This document shows, one piece after another, positions 44,171 to 54,243 of a stretch of 64,000 bases of DNA. Made by a program: the position numbers and the translations under genes. The DNA is taken from contig JAUPFP010000100.1 of assembly GCA_036925085.1 (NCBI GenBank), positions 186,001 through 250,000 on the forward strand. Reading direction: 5' to 3'. Origin of the DNA: Brachycybe producta (lineage: Eukaryota > Arthropoda > Diplopoda > Playtdesmida > Andrognathidae). Each line of letters starts with the position of its first letter. Position 1 is the first letter of the stretch. The notes under the pieces are model-generated. The model had not been told where the DNA came from and made no database searches. It saw only the letters and a program-made list of their open reading frames with translations.

Positions 44171-45015
44171 GCGCTAAGTTGCGCGCATGTTCTGTGTATA
44201 GGAAAAAAAAAAGAGCGAAACGCTAAAGAGCACCGGAGGAGAAAGAAAGAGAGTAGAAAGAGAGGGGAGATAGAGAGAGAGCGGAACCCCCGCTATAGAG
44301 GCAAGGGATGTGCGGCGCGCGCGCAATAGACAACGAGAGCGACCGCCAAGAGACCGAAAAACCCATTTCCAAAAAAGAACCAACCGATGAACCGACGGTA
44401 AAATAACGATTTTTCATCGGATTCACATTTCACCAATTGAAAACTATATCCATTCGATTCTACGGTAAGTAACGAACATTTAGACATATATAACTTATTC
44501 TAAATTATTTGATTTAGTGTTAAAAATGAAGAATGAAAAAATAGTTAAAAAGAAATCGTAGTCGTGTTATGTGTTCTTTATGTGTTATTATATGTGTGTG
44601 TATGTGATTCCCCCTTATTTCTCTTCTCAATGGCTCTCTCTCTCCTCTTGTCATATCTTTTTTTTTTGCCTTTTGCGGGCTCACTTCTCATCGCTTTGGA
44701 CCGTTTAAACGCATTTCAAGTCGTTTCTTCATCAACAAATGGCTTACATTGTTATCCTTGTCTAATGCCCTCAACAACTTTTCCTTAACTTCGTTGGGAG
44801 AGTGCTGCATGAGGCCGTACAAGGACTACTTGTGTGACCGCACTAGACCAACTGTGCTGTGACCGTCGCACAGCCACCGACACTAATGGCGGACATTAGG
44901 CCGCCAGTTGCATTCTGGGATGGGCTCTCAGAATGTTGGGAGGGCGGGAAGGAGAGGAGGAGGAGGAGTCAGTCCCCTTGAAGGAGTGATGACGTCGACG
45001 GCGGCCATCTTTTTT
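44170..45015. promoter_or_regulatory. GC-richer promoter-like stretch with YY1-type motif
   Basis: Unlike its surroundings this stretch is GC- and CpG-richer (GTGCGGCGCGCGCGC near 44309). On the minus strand AAGATGGCCGCCGTC at 45000-45011 matches the YY1 consensus AAGATGGCGGC that marks many animal promoters. On the plus strand a perfect-looking donor (CTACG, then GTAAGT) occurs at 44464/44465, as if a non-coding first exon ended there. It is the likely start region of MED26 (minus strand), possibly bidirectional. No TATA box was assigned. Confidence 0.35.
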
Positions 45016-45044
45016 ATACCTTCTTTTTTTTTTAATATATAGAG

Positions 45045-45755
45045 GTAGCTCAACTTAAAAGTTTTGTCTCGACTTAGAAGATAATCATGTACGAAATTCA
45101 CCGAGATTTGCATATGCATGGTTGGCCGTTTTACTTTTTATTTGCGTTTTTACACCCAGAATAAACTTGAATTCTGAAAAACTAGTAAAACACGGATAAA
45201 AAGTAAAACGGCTTGCCATACAGTACGAGATTCATTCCTCCTGTGTCTACCCACGTTTTCTAGACTAGAGGTGTGGTTTTTTTAAGGGGGACGACATACA
45301 AGAAATCTTTTACCAGATTCACTATGACTAAGATTCACCGAGATTCACAACAGTGTGTGTGTACATGAAGCTGTTTTACTTCTTATCTGCATTTTATTGG
45401 ATACCTATAATATAATTGAATTCACAAGAACCAGTAAAGCACGCATAAAAATTAAAATGGCTTGAAATTTCGTACGAGATTTACCCCCTTGTGTCTAGTC
45501 TTAACACTTGTTATAGAACGAAATGAGACGACACGGGGGTTGATTCTCGTTTAGTATGGCAAGCCGTTTTAATTTTTATCCGCGTTTTACTGGATTTTCA
45601 GAATTCAATTTCATTCTGGGAGGCTAGCAAAACACCGATAAAAAGTTAAATGGCTTGCTATACAAATGCTTTACTGTGAGTCTTGGTGAACTTTTAATAA
45701 TCTTTAGTAAATCTCGTTCATGATTTTCTTTTATGTCGTCCATCTTGGATTCATA
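45045..45755. mobile_element. Cluster of three family D foldback elements
   Basis: Three adjacent copies (about 45045-45255, 45275-45490 and 45525-45755). Each has AAGGGGGACGACA or GACGACACGGGGG at an end and the paired interior blocks AAGCCGTTTTAATTTTTATC and GATAAAAAGTAAAACGGCTT or close variants. They lie in the intergenic region upstream of MED26 and contain no open frame of note. Confidence 0.65.
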
Positions 45756-46097
45756 CCCACTATACTACGCCATTCAAGTCATAATCAACGAATTATGTTT
45801 GTCTATAATTAATTAATTAATTAATTATAGATCAGTGATTTAATGATGAATAGTCATAATTAAATTGTAGATGCCAATAACTGAACTGTGGATATCAATC
45901 GAATTATGAATATTCATAATCGAACTATAAATATCTGTAATTGAATTATGGATATAGACAAAATTTGGTTATTTTGACATGAACGGCCCGCCATAATGGT
46001 CATGAAAGTTTCGAAATTTAACAAGTGCATGGAAAACACCGCAAGTTTACTTTGCCGATGGAGCATTCCGTGTCAAAGGCTCAAAGCTGATGGTGTC

Positions 46098-46395
46098 CAA
46101 TAGATGGCGCCACTTCTATTTAAGAGCTAAATTCTTTCACTGAATTGAATTCAATGAACCTACAAAAACAGTGCATGGCCCTACAAAAGAGATTCAAGGT
46201 GCCTTTTATAAAGAGAAATAGAAATATATTTCGGGAATAAGATACAGAGAACCCTGAAGAGAGGCTAGATAATGCCCGCTCACTCACGAGATTTTTATCT
46301 AACATAATTGAACTACCTCTATAAATGTATCTTGTTTTAAGAGGGCGTCATCGCTGTATTTCCGCTATGAACGAAATATGTGGCGCCATCTATTG
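46098..46395. repeat. 298-bp segment bounded by 16-bp perfect inverted repeats
   Basis: Left end CAATAGATGGCGCCAC, right end GTGGCGCCATCTATTG, perfect complements. The interior shows no other symmetry and no gene. The repeat closely resembles a CTCF core motif (CCASYAGRKGGCGC), and single copies occur at 16304-16317 and 46727-46740. It is either a small transposable element or two sites facing each other. Confidence 0.6.
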
Positions 46396-46843
46396 TCGTT
46401 TAAGGCATATTGGTTATTTATTGCGTTTCTTCCTGTCTGTATAGTTTGTTGCTGTTTTCATAAAATGTTTTGGAGAAATATCTTGTGGGAATCAATCATA
46501 TTGCTTCTTTTTTTAATAGAGCCAAATTCAAGAAGAACTCGTAGCGATTGGACGTCAACATGAACCCTCTGAGGAAGGTTCCAACGTAGACAAAAATCTG
46601 TTCAAAATACTCAATAAAACAAATTTTATTTAATTTTAAAATATATTAATTATATAGTTCAAGTGTGAAGTTCTTGATTTTGGTTTTTAAGTTGAGCGTG
46701 TTTAACAAATTAAAAGAATTTTTGCTCAGTAGATGGCGCTAAACACCTTATTCACAGGGGAATGCCGCGATTACTTTTTCTCCGCTTTCACTTCCGTAAA
46801 CTACTTTCACGTTGCTATGGGTACAGTTATAGCAGTAGCTACA

Positions 46844-47046
46844 ACAGAGGCAATTAGAAAACGAGATGAACAAAAGTTGGCTCCGCCCTTTTTATGACGA
46901 ACGCAACTTCTAATTGGTTGGTTATGTAGTCTGACGTGACATGTTCCGCCCTTTTCAACGTGGAGCCAGACAACAAACCAATTAGAAGTTGCTGGTCGTC
47001 ATAGGGCGGAGCCAACTTTTGTTCATCCCGTTTTCTGATTGCCTGT
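46844..47046. mobile_element. Foldback MITE, family B, copy 2
   Basis: The same ~200 bp element as at 16025 and 63332. The ends read ACAGAGGCAATTAGAAAACG and TTTTCTGATTGCCTGT, with internal arms AAGTTGGCTCCGCCCTTTTT and GGGCGGAGCCAACTT. Flanks share AGCTAC on both sides, compatible with a short (6-8 bp) target-site duplication. It lies upstream (in PET100 orientation, 3') of PET100. Confidence 0.8.
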
Positions 47047-47325
47047 AGCTACGACATGCTGCATCTTTTTTTGACGTTCAATATCGAAGCAGGAAATTGT
47101 ACTAATATGGCTTGTTTATCTATGTTGTATGTTTGATAACGCGCCATATTGGTTTACCCATGTTGTTCATGTTTATAGCTCAATAGGCTACGCATCGCAC
47201 TTCAAAACAGCAACGAACAACACACATGTTATACAATTAAAATGTGACCCCTCAATGGACGATTTTAATAAATTTGCGTGACACCATGTATAAAATACAC
47301 TGTATTCGTTTAATATTAGATGATA

Positions 47326-47331
47326 TTTATT
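47326..47331 (-). terminator. Polyadenylation signal of PET100
   Basis: TTTATT on the plus strand (AATAAA on the minus strand), 33 bp beyond the PET100 stop codon. Confidence 0.5.
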
Positions 47332-47364
47332 TTTTTCCTACTGTGAAATTAAAAAAATTCGAAT

Positions 47365-48087
47365 TTAGGTTTTGATTTTCGACGCTTCTTCCATCGCCTT
47401 TATCATTTCTTTTTCCTGTTTCTCTTGAAATTGTTTCGCCAAATCTTGTAATTGTTGTCTCTGTTCAATAAAACCAATACTTATTAATGAAAAACTGTTT
47501 AAAAATGTTTTTATTTTGTTTACTGACAACAATAGGATTATCCGGTGGATAAGATTCTTGCTGAAATAAATAAGACGATCATCAGTTTTTAAGTTAAAAT
47601 AATTTATTTCGACATATAAATACTTTAATTTTGACAAGCCACTTCTCAAAATACTCTGGTTGATGAAAATAATAGAATACAGCTACAGGAAATGCCAAGT
47701 AAACTCCCGCCTGAATAACAGAAATATAGAACTATTATTAATTATTGCATCATCAATGCATCAGGGTTTGTTCAAGGGGAACGACACAGGAAGTGAATTT
47801 CGTACGATATGGCAAACTTGACTTCTACTTTTTTCCCCTCGTTTAATAGATTTAACGACTTCAAACAAATAGCTCTTTGTTTCAATTCTATTCTGGGTAT
47901 CCAGTAAAACACAGGTAAAAATAAAACGGATTGTGATAAATACGCTTTGATGTTAATCTCATACATGATTTTCATCTATGTCGTCCCCCTTGGATTCATT
48001 GCGTTTAGTCTTTACAAAAATTAACTCATTTCAAAGATTGAGCCGTCTTTTTTTTACCTTGAAAACTTCTAATTTCCAGCCACCCAT
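47365..48087 (-). CDS. PET100: PET100 homolog, cytochrome c oxidase assembly factor
   Basis: Small inner-mitochondrial-membrane protein needed to assemble complex IV. Minus-strand exons: 48087-48058, 47710-47636, 47560-47528 (33 bp), 47460-47365, all in phase 0; 78 residues (human 73). It begins MGGWKLEVFK, continues AGVYLAFPVAVFYYFHQPEY (one membrane segment with the family's LxFPVAxF), then FEKWL, QESYPPDNPIV and a Gln/Lys/Glu-rich helix ending MEEASKIKT. The K-L-E-x-F start, the Pro in the membrane helix, the E-F/W-F-E segment and a PP pair match PET100. It was too fragmented to be seen as one frame. The first intron is mostly a family D foldback element. Divergent from ISCA1, 667 bp apart. 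Confidence 0.88.
47772..47995. mobile_element. Family D foldback element inside PET100 intron 1
   Basis: The ends CAAGGGGAACGACACAGG and TATGTCGTCCCCCTTGG are inverted repeats. The interior has GTAAAACACAGGTAAAAATA and complementary blocks. It makes up most of the 347-bp first intron of PET100, so it is likely transcribed and spliced out with that gene. Confidence 0.75.
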
Positions 48088-48754
48088 GGCGATATGGAAC
48101 CTAAAAAATTATTATTCTAATAAATGATCAGTAAATAGCTCATTTAACACAATTAACAAAAACAAAATTTCTCGCATTTGACCGAAACCGGAAATAAAAA
48201 AATCATAGCGGAAGTGCAAACTTTTAAGCATAGAGTTATCAATATACATAGATCGATATATTATATCGATGACAATTATCATATTCTGCAGTCTGAATTT
48301 CATAATTTGAAAACTGGAATTTATGGTTGAATTAAAATATTATTTTACTCATAAGAAAATAAAGCTAATTGTAATATTGTCATTTTTGTGATGAAATATG
48401 AACAAGTTTATTATAAACTTTTCTATATAAAAATTGGTAATTTTGTGGGAAATTTAAAGATCTATAGATGAAATAACGCAACATTGTTGACGTCAGATTT
48501 AGGTTTAAATGGGTGTACAAATATGGCGTACTTTTATATGTTTTGTGTAAGAAGCATTAAGAGTAAAGACTCCATGTTGTTTTTTTATTTTGTATATGTC
48601 TTCTTATATTTCTAAAGTCATAATACTTGCTTCGGAGCCTGGCCCTTGTAGACATTACAAAGGCCTTTTCATATTACAAGATTTAATACAAAATCGTTGT
48701 ATTTTTCAACAGTTCATAACAGTATCGATATTTATTATTTCAAATTTTATCAAA
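48088..48754. promoter_or_regulatory. Shared divergent interval PET100/ISCA1
   Basis: 667 bp between the start codons of two divergent mitochondrial-biogenesis genes, with no other gene. AT-rich, no clear TATA position. Both promoters must lie here unless upstream non-coding exons exist. Confidence 0.5.
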
Positions 48755-49776
48755 ATGGCAGCCACCATTAGTGCAGGAGTTCGTGCTGTTGCCAGACAAA
48801 GGCAGATTCCTCAGCGCGCTGCTTTGGTTTTGGTAAGCTTACTTTTGAGCTGACAAATTTTATTTATTTAATACGTTCTGTTTGTATTTATTTCACGAAT
48901 ATATACTTCGTATTTCAATCGTTATCGATTTATTTCGTCATTTTAATGCTTTCGTCTATAACGGCGCTGTTTTTTAAAGACGTTTCGCAATGTCGTTGTA
49001 AGGTAGCGACGTGACTAGTATATTTGTAAGCCGTAGTATTCCGATATAGGGTTACCCATGATGGCGGTTTTCACGTTGAAATTGTTTTGCTGAGGATGCC
49101 ATATTGGTTTACCCGATTTACGCTTTTCCACAAGTGTTTAATTCGCCTATCGTGCTTCAATAAATATTACAGATCAACATGCTCATGCTCACTATTCTTT
49201 TTTTTTTTATTTGTTATTCTTTTGCGATGGTGTTTTTAAACAATTTTTTTTTCGTATTATTAAATTTTGCAGACTCCACCAGCTGTTTTAAAAGTAAAAG
49301 AGTTGCTACAAAGTAAACCTGAAGCGGTAAAGTATCAAATAATCCAATCTGTGTAATATACAGGGTGTCTCAAGTCATTGTATATTAAGACCCATTATTA
49401 TAAATTTACAACTCATTTTTTTAATTTTCAGATTGGTCTTAAAGTAGGAGTGAAACAAAGAGGCTGCAACGGGTTAAGTTATACTTTAGATTATGCAAAT
49501 ACCAAAGAAAAATTCGACGAGGAAGTGATTCAAGACGGTAGTAATTAATTCCATATATTACCACGTATGTATTACCAATCGATGATTTAGATCCAAGTTT
49601 TTTTTTTTTCTGATTGCATGTAAACAGGAGTAAAGATCTTCATCGATAAGAAAGCTCAACTGACACTTTTAGGTACTGAAATGGATTTCGTCGAGGGAAA
49701 ACTCAGTGCCGAGTTCGTTTTTAAGAATCCTAATATAAAAGGAACTTGTGGTTGTGGAGAAAGTTTCACAGTTTAG
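48755..49776 (+). CDS. ISCA1: ISCA1, mitochondrial iron-sulfur cluster assembly protein
   Basis: A-type Fe-S scaffold that with ISCA2 and IBA57 makes [4Fe-4S] clusters for lipoate synthase, complex I and aconitase. Exons: 48755-48832, 49273-49326, 49432-49537, 49628-49776; 128 residues (human 129). The first exon is a basic presequence (MAATISAGVRAVARQRQIPQ). The core has TPPAVLKVKELL, then KVGVKQRGCNGLSYTLDYA with the first ligand Cys, EEVIQDGVKIFIDKKAQLTL then LGTEMDFVE, and the C-terminal pair in IKGTCGCGESFTV. All three conserved cysteines are present. AATAAA at 49800-49805 follows the stop closely. Confidence 0.97.
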
Positions 49777-49799
49777 TCATCATTAGGAGATATTATGCG

Positions 49800-49805
49800 A
49801 ATAAA
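49800..49805 (+). terminator. Polyadenylation signal of ISCA1
   Basis: AATAAA 23 bp after the ISCA1 stop codon and followed by a T-rich stretch. Confidence 0.55.
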
Positions 49806-51270
49806 TAGATTTTTTTTGTCTTTCTCCTTGTATAAAAAAGATATTGAGTTTTAAGTTTTTTTTTTAGCTGTTTCTTTTTGTAATATACTCTTAAGTTTTC
49901 TTCATAAACCTTTGAAATGTGTGTATGAAAAATAATTTATTGCTGTTAAGCAATTATTAAAATGTTATCTTAGTTCAAAACTTTATTTGTGCAAATAATT
50001 AATTAAAAGATGCTAATGACTAATGAACATGATTGAGAGTTTTGTAAAACGTGGCTTAAACTAAAGCTAAACTTAAAACAAGGTCAATATTTTCTATAGC
50101 GAGTTTATGGAGAATTTTTAAGTGTTACATTGTTTAAGCTTTGATTTGTTTTAAGTAACGTTTTGGAATTGGCTGTAAGTTTGAAAAATGTCAAATGCTT
50201 GCAACAAATTTGTTTCATGTAACATTTTATTTAAGATCACAATTGCGTTTAGTAATTGATTTCACACACTTTAATATTTGTATTAATTTATTCTAAAATA
50301 AAAAATAAACCTTCAATTATAAAATTTTGCTTAAATTAAAGCTAAACTTAAAACCGGTTTTGCAGAGTTATCTTTATAGCGAGTTTAAGGTATATTTTTA
50401 AGTTTTGCTTTGTCTTGAGTAGTGTTTTAAAATTATAAGAACTAAAAAGAGCCATTCAAAATGTCACTTCGAAGTTCGGCGAAACAGGTAGAATTTGTGA
50501 ATCAAGTGGATGGTAAAATTTGTAAATTCATGAACAAGTCACAATGACTATGTCGGAACCTTGTTCTGAGAGTTCAAATGCTTAAGTTTCTATGTCGAAG
50601 TCCTGCTCATAAGGAATTAGTATGAAAAGTTTGCATAAAATGCATAAAACGTATAATTATGGTTCCAATGGTTTTGGGGCAAACTATGATACCATTTAAA
50701 TGATATATGTACAAAATTAGAATGCATAAAACGCACAAATTGAATAATCTTTAGAAATTTGCATAAAACTACATAATTTTAAAAAAAAGTTTAGCCAGAA
50801 AATTTCTACAAAAAGCAAATAATTTTTGATTTTCACTTTGTTACTGTTTAATTCATATTGGTGTTTTTGCTATACAGTATAATTAAACTTGTTTTATTTG
50901 CATTTTTTGATTTTTAATGATTATTCATTTGCATAAAACGTAACATTTCTTAGAACAGTTTGTACATTTTATAAATTTTTTTATTTCCATACAAATTTTT
51001 GCCTACGACTATAAATTAATGTGACATTTTGAACATCCCTCATTTGTGAACGAAAAAGTTTGTAAAAATGTATTTTGACCTTGAGTTAGAGATTAAGTGG
51101 CTTGCATATGTTGCCTGGGAATATTTAATCAGCGTCTATCTTTAGAAGTTTTTAACTGTCTCCTTATATATGCTGGTAGTCACAGTTTTTTTTCTGTCGT
51201 TTTGATCCTTGGTCGAGTTTAGTTCGTAACGGTCATTGTAATTAGTTAATTATATAGTTAGTTTCTAACT
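49806..51270. other. Intergenic, ISCA1 to Ldh2-family gene
   Basis: AT-rich, with two related blocks in direct orientation (AAACTAAAGCTAAACTTAAAAC at about 50057 and AAATTAAAGCTAAACTTAAAAC at about 50334, each followed by a TCTATAGCGAGTTTA-like word), indicating an old ~280-bp duplication. No gene is seen. Confidence 0.5.
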
Positions 51271-54243
51271 ATGGCTACTTCTTCATCTACCTCTAAAACT
51301 TCTAATGCAGAAAGTGTTTTAGTAACCATTCCAGAAGCAAAATCATTCATTGTAAGATGTTTGACTGCTGTTGGTGCAAATGTTTCCCATGCTCAGGACA
51401 TGGCTGACCTTTTGGTTGCAGCTGACCACAGAGGACACTTTAGCCATGGAATCAACCGTCTTGGTAAATATATAATCATAAGTATAATTAAAGTTAGTAC
51501 CGAGTTTGTAACTGACAACAAAATGAAATTTATTATTGTAATAATTTAAAGAACATTACATCAAAGACCTCAAAAATGGAATGACGGCCTGTGACAAGGT
51601 TCCGGAAATTGTTAACGAGACTCCGGCCACAGCTTTGGTCGAAGGCAACAATATTCTCGGTGGTGTCGTTGGAAACTTTTGTATGGACTTGGCTATCGAG
51701 AAAGCTCGAAAGGTTGGAATCGGTTGGGTCGTAGCCAGAGGTGAATTTGTGCATTTAAGAATAATTTCATAATTATGTATTTTTTTTAAACAGCAAAAGT
51801 TACTTTCCTAAAAGAGAATTTTTAAAAAAACTTTCAAAAGAAAGTTAATTATGACAATGAACTTCTTAAAAACTGATTTCAAAGAGAAAACGCCGCTTAG
51901 AGACTTGAGCTCTGGTTATTCTGTCTTTCTGGAGCAACATTACGAGAAACGCGAATGTGTTTTAGAAACTAGAAGGGCTAAGCTTAATATCTTATAAAAT
52001 AAGCTCTTTATGTGAGTTTGAAATTTGAGCCAACTTTAAGCAGACTTTTTTAAAAAAATGTTATATAAGATTTCAACATGAAAATGCTATGAAGTGATTC
52101 AGATACCCTTTCTAGGTTCTAACACACTTTCAATTTCTCTGCAATTGCGCCCTTCTAAAAAGTAGAATAACCAGAGTTCACAACCAGCTTTTCATAAAAC
52201 CTCTTATGATGATTTTAAAGTGTAAACGCCTCTTGAACTCTTAAATTATTCTGTCTTTCAAGTGCAAAATGAAGAAAAAACTTGAAGGTGTGTTTTATAA
52301 ACTAGAAGTGTAATTCAATCACTTCGGTTTTTAACACACTTTCAATTTCATTTTTATGTTCTGCTCTTCTGAAACGCAAAATAACCAGAGTTGAAAAATC
52401 AGCCGATTCATAAAACCTCGTAATTGTGTAAGATTTTGTCATTGATGTAATCTTTGACTTTTGACCTCACAATTTTCGTTTTCATTTAGGATCAAACCAT
52501 TTTGGAATTGCTGGTTGGTATACATTACGAGCCATGGAACAGGGAATGTTGGTAAAATAAAACGAAAATGAGTTATTTTAAATAAATTAAAAGCTCCTAG
52601 AATTTTTGAAACTTTAAACATTTTTAAAGTGCTTTAGAAACTAGAAGAGTAACTGCTCACATAAGGATATTTTCAGGTTCATTTCTTTCAAAAATCATAA
52701 TTTTATGGAAATTAAAAATGACCAAATTTTTAGTCTTTTAGACGGTGTCATGTCAGTCTTTTTTCTTTTGGAATTTTTTTCTAACTTGAAACGAAAAACG
52801 AAAATCAAGAATTTGAAACTAGAAATAAAAACTATATTTAAAAAAAAAACTAGCAACATGAAAACTTGAAAGCGTTTTAGATACTAGAAGGGTTGCTCAA
52901 TTACTTCAGGATAATTTATGTTTATATCGTTTAAAATGTTGCAAAATTTAAGGACACGTTATTTTTTAATTTTTTGTCTACAAAATTTTTTGCAACGGTT
53001 AACCGTTAAATTTTTTTTTTTATAAAGTTAAAATTATATTATTTTAACACATTTTAAAGACAATTTAAAACCTTTAACTTTATCTAGGGAATGGCTGTGA
53101 CAAACACTTCTCCATTGATGGTTCCCACGCGTTCGAAACAAGTATATATGATCTTATTTATTTTAATTTATTATAAGTTTCACTATTTTGTTCTTGATTT
53201 TTACTAACCATGTTTATTGATGGCAATGTCAGGCAACGTTAGGAACGAATCCGATATCTGTGGCAGCACCGGCTAAAAATGGTGACAGTTTCGTCTTGGA
53301 CATGGCGACGACCGCAGTTGCATTGGGTAAACTTGAAGTTCAACATCGTAAACAAGAACCAATTCCACACGGATGGGCCATGGATTCAAACGGACAGGTG
53401 TGGCTAAATGTTTTAACCAACATTCAGCAAAAATAACTTGTTTTTGAGAAAAAATTCAAAAATAAATAAAAGAAGGGTTTTCAAACTTATTTATTGAAAG
53501 ATCTGCATAATTAAATTGAATATAAATAAGTATATATTTGATGCGGTCATTCTTAATTTAGTCAACTCATCTTATATTTGTAAGGTGACGACGGATTCTA
53601 CCGAAGCCGTTGAAGCTGAGTTATTAATGCCGTTGGGTGGCGAAGAAAAGAATAGCGGTTACAAGGGTTACGGATTGGCGATGATGGTTGAAGTATTTAG
53701 TGGTATTCTAGGCGATTCTGCTTTTGGACATCACGTTCGCCACTGGAAGTCACCGGATAAAACGGCTAACCTCGTATTCTACATTCAACATAATAAATAT
53801 TAAAATGTCACTATTTGTTAAAAATGGAATTTTCTTTTTCTTTAAAAGGGTCAGTGTTTTATGGCTCTGGATCCAAAAGTTTTTGCACCTGGATTCGAAG
53901 ACAGAATGAGTGATCTATTAGATCACTGTCGTGGTTTGACACCGGTACATTATACCGATGATGAAACTTTAAAAAGATATTGTTCGGATGTTTTTTTTTT
54001 TGAAGGTCGATCCAACGAAACCTGTTTTAGCTCCAGGTGATCCCGAAAGGATTCATGTTGCTCTTTGTGATGCTCAAGGTGGAATACGTTACCATGTTAA
54101 TGTTATTAAAGCATACGTAAGAAATAGAATCAATAAAATCTTTAATCAATGTGAAATATTTGATTTTATTTACTTCATTTTTCATTTCATATTAGGACGT
54201 CATTGCTCAACAACTTAAAGTTGATCCCATAAGACGTAGTTGA
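51271..54243 (+). CDS. Ldh2/malate-type NAD(P)H-dependent 2-hydroxyacid dehydrogenase
   Basis: Oxidoreductase of the Ldh2 family (YlbC/YjmC, malate, ureidoglycolate and sulfolactate dehydrogenases), which interconverts 2-oxo- and 2-hydroxyacids and is unrelated to classical LDH/MDH. Exons: 51271-51463, 51552-51740, 52490-52551, 53088-53141, 53233-53397, 53585-53773, 53849-53944, 54006-54116, 54196-54243; 368 residues, normal for the family. Family marks: LLVAADHRGHFSHGINRLEH (conserved SHGxxR), ARGSNHFGIAGWYTLRAMEQ, GMAVTNTSPLMVPT, TLGTNPISVAAPA, VLDMATTAVALGK, and KNSGYKGYGLAMMVEVFSGI. The active-site His and the nucleotide-binding SNHFG are intact. No N-terminal targeting signal is obvious (MATSSSTSKTSN), so it is probably cytosolic. 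The exact substrate cannot be read from the sequence. Introns around 51741-53087 are packed with family A repeats. Confidence 0.9.
51885..52980. mobile_element. Clustered family A copies in Ldh2-family gene introns
   Basis: Copies or parts at about 51930-52200, 52220-52420, 52615-52800 and 52860-52980, recognisable by AGAAACTAGAAGGG- and TTCTAGxTTCTAA-type words in opposite orientation. They occupy most of introns 51741-52489 and 52552-53087. Confidence 0.7.

Noticed and set aside
44928-45119. Minus-strand frame containing MAAVDVITPSRGLTPPPPLL, considered as MED26 exon 1
   Set aside because: Does not resemble the start of the MED26 LW domain and has no in-frame donor; the ATG is part of a YY1-type promoter motif.
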